Shown here piece after piece: positions 58,708-64,000 of a stretch of 64,000 nucleotides of DNA (positions are counted from its first letter, which is position 1; each line of letters opens with the position of its first letter). A program made the position numbers and the translations under genes. The DNA comes from Annona cherimola. Its lineage: Eukaryota > Streptophyta > Magnoliopsida > Magnoliales > Annonaceae. Location of the stretch: contig CM059971.1 of assembly GCA_030490835.1 (NCBI GenBank), positions 4,627,059-4,691,058 of the forward strand, written 5' to 3'. The notes below the pieces were generated by a model. That model was not told the origin of the DNA and made no database searches. It saw only the letters and a list, made by a program, of their open reading frames with translations.

Positions 58708-60640
58708 GCGACCGTCTGCCCATGCCCCCGGATGGCATCCCCGCTCACGGCGCGCATCGTCTGTTGGCGTTCACCCCGGATGGTGCACGCGTTGAAGCTG
58801 CCCCATGGGGCCGATGCTCAGAATCGCCCGAATTGCCCCCTGTCGATGCGTCCGAATAGCGTCCATGCTCGACCACCCCGTCCGGTGCTCGGCTGCCTTG
58901 TGGCAATGCCCGACCCCCACGGCACTATGCCTGTCCCTTTCGATTTAATGCTAGGCCGCCCCGGACACATCCCCCCCCCATGGATGCGTCGGGCTAGCGT
59001 CCATGCTCGACCACCCCGTCCGGTGCTCGGCTGCCTTGTGGCAATGCCCGACCCCCACGGCACTATGCCTGTCCCTTTCGATTTAATGCTGGGCCGCCCC
59101 GGACGCATCCCCGTCCAAGTAGCCAGCATCTGGGTCGCGCATTGCCTGGGCCGTGTACCACAGCAAGGGCCGAGTACCGCCAGTATAACTGGTGAGCACT
59201 TTTGGCCGCAACTTCCTGCTTGTGGGCGTACGGGCCCTCCAGGTATATAGATAGACGGTGGTAGGCGACCGTCAGCCCATGCACCCCGATGGCAGCCGTG
59301 CTCACGCGTGCGTCCTGTGTTGCCGTTCACCCCGGACGGCCCACGCGCTGACGCTGCCCCCCGTGCCCGATGCTCGGAACCTCCCGGATTGCCCCTCCCC
59401 CCCCCCCCCCCCCCAATGGATGCGTCGGGCTAGCGTCCATGCCCTGCCTCCTCGGTCCGGTGCTCGGCTTCCTTGTGGCAATGCACGACCCCCACGGCAC
59501 TTTGCCAGTCCCTTTCGATTCGATGCTAAGCTGCCCCGGACGCATCCCCGTCCAAGGAGCCGGCTTCTGGGTGGTGCACTGCCTGGGCCGAGTACCACAT
59601 CATGGGCCGAGTACCGCCAGTATAACTGGTGAGCACTTTTGGCCGCAACTTCCTGCTTGTGGGCGTACGGGCCCTCCAGGTATATAGATAGACGGTGGTG
59701 GGCGACCGTCCGCCCTTGCACCCGGATGGCAGCCGTGCTCACGCGTGCGTCCTGTGTTGCCGTTCACCCCGGACGGCCCACGCGTTGACGCTGCCCCCGT
59801 GCTCGATGCTCGGAACCTCTCGGATTGCCCCTCCCCCCCCCCCCCCCAATGGATGCGGCGGGCTAGCGTCCATGCCCTGCCTCCTCGGTCTGGTGCTCGG
59901 CTGCCTTGTGCCAATGCACGACCCCCACGGCACTTTGCCAGTCCCTTTCGATTCGATGCTAAGCTGCCCCGGACGCATCCCCGTCCAAGGAGCCGGCTTC
60001 TGGGTGGTGCGCTGCCTGGGCCGAGTACCACATCATGGGCCGAGTACCGCCAGTATAACTGGTGAGCACTTTTGGCCGCAACTTCCTGCTTGTGGGCGTA
60101 CGGGCCCTCCAGGTATATAGATAGACGGTGGTAGGCGACCGTCCGCCCATGCACCCGGGTGGCATCCCCGCTCACCCGTGCATCGTCTGATGCCGTTTGC
60201 CCCGGACGGCGCATGCGTTGACGTTGGCCCCGTGCCCGATGCTCGGAACCTCCCGGATTGCCCCACCCCCATCGATGCGTCGGGCTAGCGTCCATGCCTG
60301 GCCACCTCGGTCAGGTGCTCGGCTGTGCCTGTGGCAATGCACGACCCCCACGGCACTCTGCCCGTCCCTTTGGATACGATGCTAAGCTGCCCCGGACGCA
60401 TCCCCGTCCATGGAGCCAGCTTCTGGGTCGTGCACTGCCTGGGCCGAGTACCAGAGCATGGGCCGAGTACCGCCAGTATAACTGGTGAGCACTTTTGGCC
60501 GCAACTTCCTGCTTGTGGGCGGACGGGCCCTCCAAGTATATAGGTAGAAGGTGGTATGCGACCGTCCGCCCATGCACCCGGATGGCATCCCCGCTCACCC
60601 GCGCATCGTCTGATGGCGTTCACCACGGTCGGTGCACGCG
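58708..60640. repeat. GC-rich ~430-bp tandem repeat
   Basis: Units share GCGACCGTCNGCCCATGC, GGATGGCATCCCCGCTCAC, CGGGCTAGCGTCCATGC, GACCCCCACGGCAC, CGAGTACCGCCAGTATAACT and GGCCGCAACTTCCTGCTTGT. TATATAG within the unit lies at 59244, 59681, 60114 and 60537, giving a period of 423-437 bp. The first unit has an internal duplication of ~138 bp (58845 and 58983). C-homopolymers (about 59393-59413 and 59831-59847) may be sequencing-unstable. No gene: the many long overlapping open frames on both strands follow from high GC and repetition. Confidence 0.9.
59241..60546 (+). promoter_or_regulatory. Repeated TATATAG motifs, possible spacer promoters
   Basis: AGGTATATAGATAGACGGTGG or a close variant occurs four times at ~430-bp spacing, at the only AT-rich point of an otherwise GC-rich unit. 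Plant RNA polymerase I promoters contain a TATATA-type core, and rDNA spacers often duplicate it. The usual following G-run is not present, so this is a hypothesis only. Confidence 0.22.
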
Positions 60641-60856
60641 TCGACGCTGCCCTTGGGGCGGATGGTTGTCCGTCTTCCTCCTTGCATCCTTCCCGCCTCT
60701 CACCCGCTCCAATCTGCTTGATCCGTCCTCTCCTTGTTGCGGTCCTGGGCGATGTGCTTGTCATGCCCGTCCAGTCCAGTACCCTTTACGTCGCAGTCGT
60801 CATCCGCCTAGTTTGCAGATTTGCACCCATAAGCCCCCAACACCCCATTCTGAGTT
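60641..60856. other. GC-rich transition sequence
   Basis: Single-copy-looking GC-rich sequence between the two tandem arrays (TCTTCCTCCTTGCATCCTTC, GTCCAGTCCAGTACCC). No gene recognised. Confidence 0.4.
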
Positions 60857-63800
60857 CGCGTGCGGGCGCGCCCCGTTTGCTGCCCGAGGGTAACCGTCCA
60901 CCGTGTAGTGTGAGCCACACCGCTGGACGTTGCTCCGGGCAGCTGCCCCCCTCCGCTCCCCCAACCAGTCCCCCCTGCTGTTTACGCGTGCAGGCGCGCC
61001 CGTCCAGCTTGTCCGCCTCGATCACCCTGCATTGCTTGGTACGTGAGCAGACGTGAGCTGCGCCTCAATCTGTCCCTGCCCCTCGACTCGATTTGTTCCT
61101 CGACTGTGGGTTTTGCACTGCCCCCGTCCCCGTCCTCACGAATGGGGCGACGCGGGGTGCTGACGGTTGCCTTCCGCGTGCGGGCGCGCCCGTCCAGCCG
61201 TTCCCCACTGGTCTCCCTGCACTGCAGGGCGATACGTGTGGGTGCGAGCTGCGCCCGGATCGGTCCCTGTCCCTCGACTGTGGGTTCCGAGCTGCTCCCG
61301 TCCTCGTCCTCCCGGACGGGCGACGCGGGGCTGCGATGGATGGCTTTCGCGTGCGGGCGCGCCCGTCCAGCTCTCGTGCGCATCGTTCTCCCAGCACTCC
61401 TGGGCGAGCTGCGCGGACGCGGGCTGTGCCTCGATCGGTCCCTGTCCCTGTCCCTCGGCTGTGGGTTTTGCAGTGCTCCCGTCCTCGTCCCCCGGGGTCG
61501 GGCGACGGTGGTTTTGATGGTTGGCTATCGCGTGCGGGCGCGCCCGTCCAGCTCTCGTGCGCAGCGTTCTCCCTGCACTCCTGGGCGAGCAATGCGGACG
61601 CGGGCTGCGCCTCGTTCAGTCCATGTCCCTCGATTCGATATGTCCCTCGGCTGTGCCTGTAGCAGTGCTCCCGTCCTCGTCCTCTTGGTCGGGTGACGCG
61701 GGGTTGCTTTGGTCGGCTTTCGCGTGCGGGCGCTCCCGTCCAGCTCCGTTCCCCATTGATCGCCTTGCCTTGCACGGCGGCCTCTGTGCGGACGCGAGCT
61801 GTGCCTCGATCGGTCCCTGTCCCTTTATTCCATATGTCCCTCGGCTGTGGGTGTAGCTGTGCTCCCGTCCTCGTCCTCCAGGACGGGCGACGGGGGTTGC
61901 GATGGTTGGCTCTCGCGTGCGGGCGCGCCCGTCCAGCTCGTTTCCCCATTGATCGCCTTGCCTTGCATGGCGGCCTCTGTGCGGACGCGAGCTGTGCCTC
62001 GATCGGTCCCTGTCCCTCGATTCGATGTGTCCCTCGGATGTTGGTTTTACAGTGCTTCCGTCCTGGTCCTCCGGGACAGTCGACGGTGGTTGCGATGGTT
62101 GGCTATCGCGTGCGGGCGCGCCCGTCCAGCTTTCGTGCGCAGCGTTCTCCCCGCACTCCTGGGCGAGCAATGCGGACGCGGGCTGCGCCTCGGTCGGTCC
62201 CCGTCCCTCGATTCGATATGTCCCTCGGCTGTGCACTGTAGCGGTGCTCCCGTCCTCGTCCACTTGGTCGGTTGACGCGGGGTTGCTTCGGTCGGCTTTC
62301 GCGTGCGGGCGCGCCCGTCCAGCTCTGTTCCCCACTGATCGCCTTGCCTTGCACGGCCTCTGTGCGGACGCGAGCTGTGCCTCGATCGGTCCCAGTCCCT
62401 CGATTCGATATGTCCCTCGGCTGTGGGTGTAGCTGTGCTCCCGTCCTCGTCCTCCTGGACGGGCGACGGGGGTTGCGATGGTTGGCTTTCGCGTGCGGGC
62501 GCGCCCGTCCAGCTCTATTCCCACTGATCGCTTTGCCTGGCATCGTGCGGACGCGAGCTGTGCCCCTATCGGTCCGTGTCCCTCGATTCGATATGTCGCT
62601 CGGCTGTGGGTTTTTGCAGTGCTCAAATCCTCGTCCTCCGGGACGGGCGACGGTGGTTGCGATGGTTGGCTTTCGCGTGCGGTCGCGCCCGTCCAGCTCT
62701 CGTGCGCCGCGTTCTCCCAGCACTCCTGGGCGAGCAATGCGGACGCGGGCTGCGCCTCGGTCGGTCCCCGTCCCTCGATCCGATATGTCCCTCGGCTGTG
62801 CACTGTAGCGGTGCTCCCGTCCTCGTCCACTTGGTCGGTTGACGCGGGGTTGCTTCGGTCGGCTTTCGCGTGCGGGCGCGCCCGTCCAGCTCCATTCCCC
62901 ATTGATCGCCTTGCCTTGCATTGGCGGCCTCTGTGCGGACTCGAGCTGTGCCTCGATCGGTGCCTGTCCCTCTATTCGATTTGTCCCTCGGCTGTGGGTG
63001 TAGCTGTGCTCCCGTCCTCGTCCCCCCGGACGGGGCGACGGCGGTTGCGATGGTTGACTTTCGCGTGCGGGCGCGCCCGTCCAGCTCTATTCCCCATTGA
63101 TCGCCTTGCCTTGCATGGCGGCCTCTGTGCGGACGCGAGCTGTGCCTCGATCGGTCCCTGTCCCTCTATTCGATATGTCCGTCGGCTGTGGGTTTTTGCA
63201 GTGCTCCAATCCTCGTCCTCCGGGACGGGCGACGGTCGTTCAGTCCATGTCCCTCGATTCGATATGTCCCTCGGCTGTGCCTGTAGCAGTGCTCCCGTCC
63301 CCGTCCTCTTGGATGGGCGACGCGGGGTTGCGATGGTCGGCTTTCGCGTGCGGGCGCGCCCGTCCAGCTCTATTCCTCATTGATCGCCTTGCCTTGCATG
63401 GCGGCCTCTGTGCGGACTCGAGCTGTGCCTCGATCGGTGCCTGTCCCTCCATTCGATTTGTCCCTCGGCTGTGGGTGTAGCTGTGCTCCCGTCCTCGTCC
63501 CCCCGGACGGGCGACGGGGGTTGCGATGGTTGGCTTTCGCGTGCGGGCGCGCCCGTCCAGCTCTATTCCCCATTGATCGCCTTGCCTTGCATGGCGGACT
63601 CTGTGCGGACGCGAGCTGTGCCTCGATCGGTCCCTGTCCCTCTATTCGATATGTCCGTCGGCTGTGAGTTCTGCTGTGCTCCCGTCCGCGTCCTCCGGGA
63701 CGGGCTGCGGGGGTTGCGATGGTTGGCTCTCGCGTGCCGGGCTGCGCCTCGGTCAGTCCTTGTCCCTCGATCCGATATGTCCCTCGGCTGTGTGTAGCAG

Positions 63801-64000
63801 TGCTCCCGTCCCCGTCCTCTTGGATGGGCGACGCGGGGTTGCGATGGTCGGCTTTCGCGTGCGGGCGCGCCCGTCCAGCTCGATTCCCCCTTGATCGCCT
63901 TGCCTTGCACGGAGACCTCTGTGCGGACGCGAGCTGTGCCTCGATCGGTCCCTGTCCCTCGGCTGTGGGTTTTGCTGTGCTCCCGTCCTCGTCCTCCTGG
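60857..64000. repeat. GC-rich ~190-bp tandem repeat, continuing past the window
   Basis: The marker GCGTGCGGGCGCGCCCGTCC or close variants occurs near 60857, 60988, 61167, 61349, 61529, 61711, 61914, 62108, 62297, 62488, 62676, 62866, 63062, 63347, 63538 and 63857, mostly 180-200 bp apart. Two unit subtypes are interspersed: one with CTCGTGCGCAGCGTTCTCCC, the other with CCCCATTGATCGCCTTGCC. All units share GAGCTGTGCCTCGATCGGTC-like and TCGATATGTCCCTCGGCTGT-like parts. No frame gives a recognisable protein; open frames as long as 428 codons here are compositional. Confidence 0.9.

Noticed and set aside
58732..64000. Dozens of long overlapping open frames (up to 428 codons) on both strands
   Set aside because: They occur in all frames at once, follow the tandem repeat period, have low-complexity arginine/proline/serine composition and contain no recognisable domain. 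High GC and repetition explain them.

Overview
The window looks like nuclear DNA of a flowering plant. It is strongly AT-rich over about 58.7 kb and crowded with transposable elements. The only recognisable host genes are broken members of two plant receptor families: a G-type lectin S-receptor-like kinase and a CC-NB-LRR (RPM1-like) resistance gene. The LINE remnants carry a C-terminal RNase H region, as plant L1 elements do. I found no intact host gene, no rRNA or tRNA gene and no CRISPR array. All identifications come from reading the sequence; no database was searched.

Layout. 0.3-5.2 kb: about 2.5 tandem copies of a 2.04-kb unit holding small DNA transposons. 5.9-8 kb: degraded L1 on the minus strand. 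8.9-11 kb: a 2-kb segment with about 65-bp inverted ends that contains an LTR-like repeat. 11.77-17.89 kb: Mutator-like element A (minus). 18.8-22.6 kb: a lectin receptor kinase pseudogene and a second, shorter 5' fragment of the same gene. 22.88-28.50 kb: Mutator-like element B (plus). 28.5-44.8 kb: foldback, Tourist-like and hAT elements, a SINE-like element, an LTR-like repeat and two more LINE fragments. 47.5-58.7 kb: a CNL resistance pseudogene whose 9.67-kb intron holds a LINE split by an hAT element and by Mutator-like element C. 58.7-64 kb: a sharply different GC- and CpG-rich block made of a ~430-bp tandem repeat followed by a ~190-bp tandem repeat. It truncates the CNL gene.

The most striking content is the family represented by elements A, B and C (6.1, 5.6 and 7.1 kb). 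Each has terminal inverted repeats beginning GAGNNCCAACCCATGGGAAG and a 9-bp target duplication, so they belong with Mutator-like elements. None shows a transposase. Each carries the same two internal satellite arrays: a ~51-bp CCCRYGGG minisatellite, organised in element B as a three-monomer higher-order repeat, and an array of 10-bp TTAGATGCTG words broken by a ~125-bp spacer. Each also has a different GC-rich segment just inside the left end. Spacer variants are homogenised within each element, while the outermost spacer is conserved between elements.

The GC-rich block at the right end resembles a ribosomal DNA intergenic/external transcribed spacer in style (tandem GC-rich subrepeats with repeated TATATAG motifs), but that is an inference and no 18S sequence is present.
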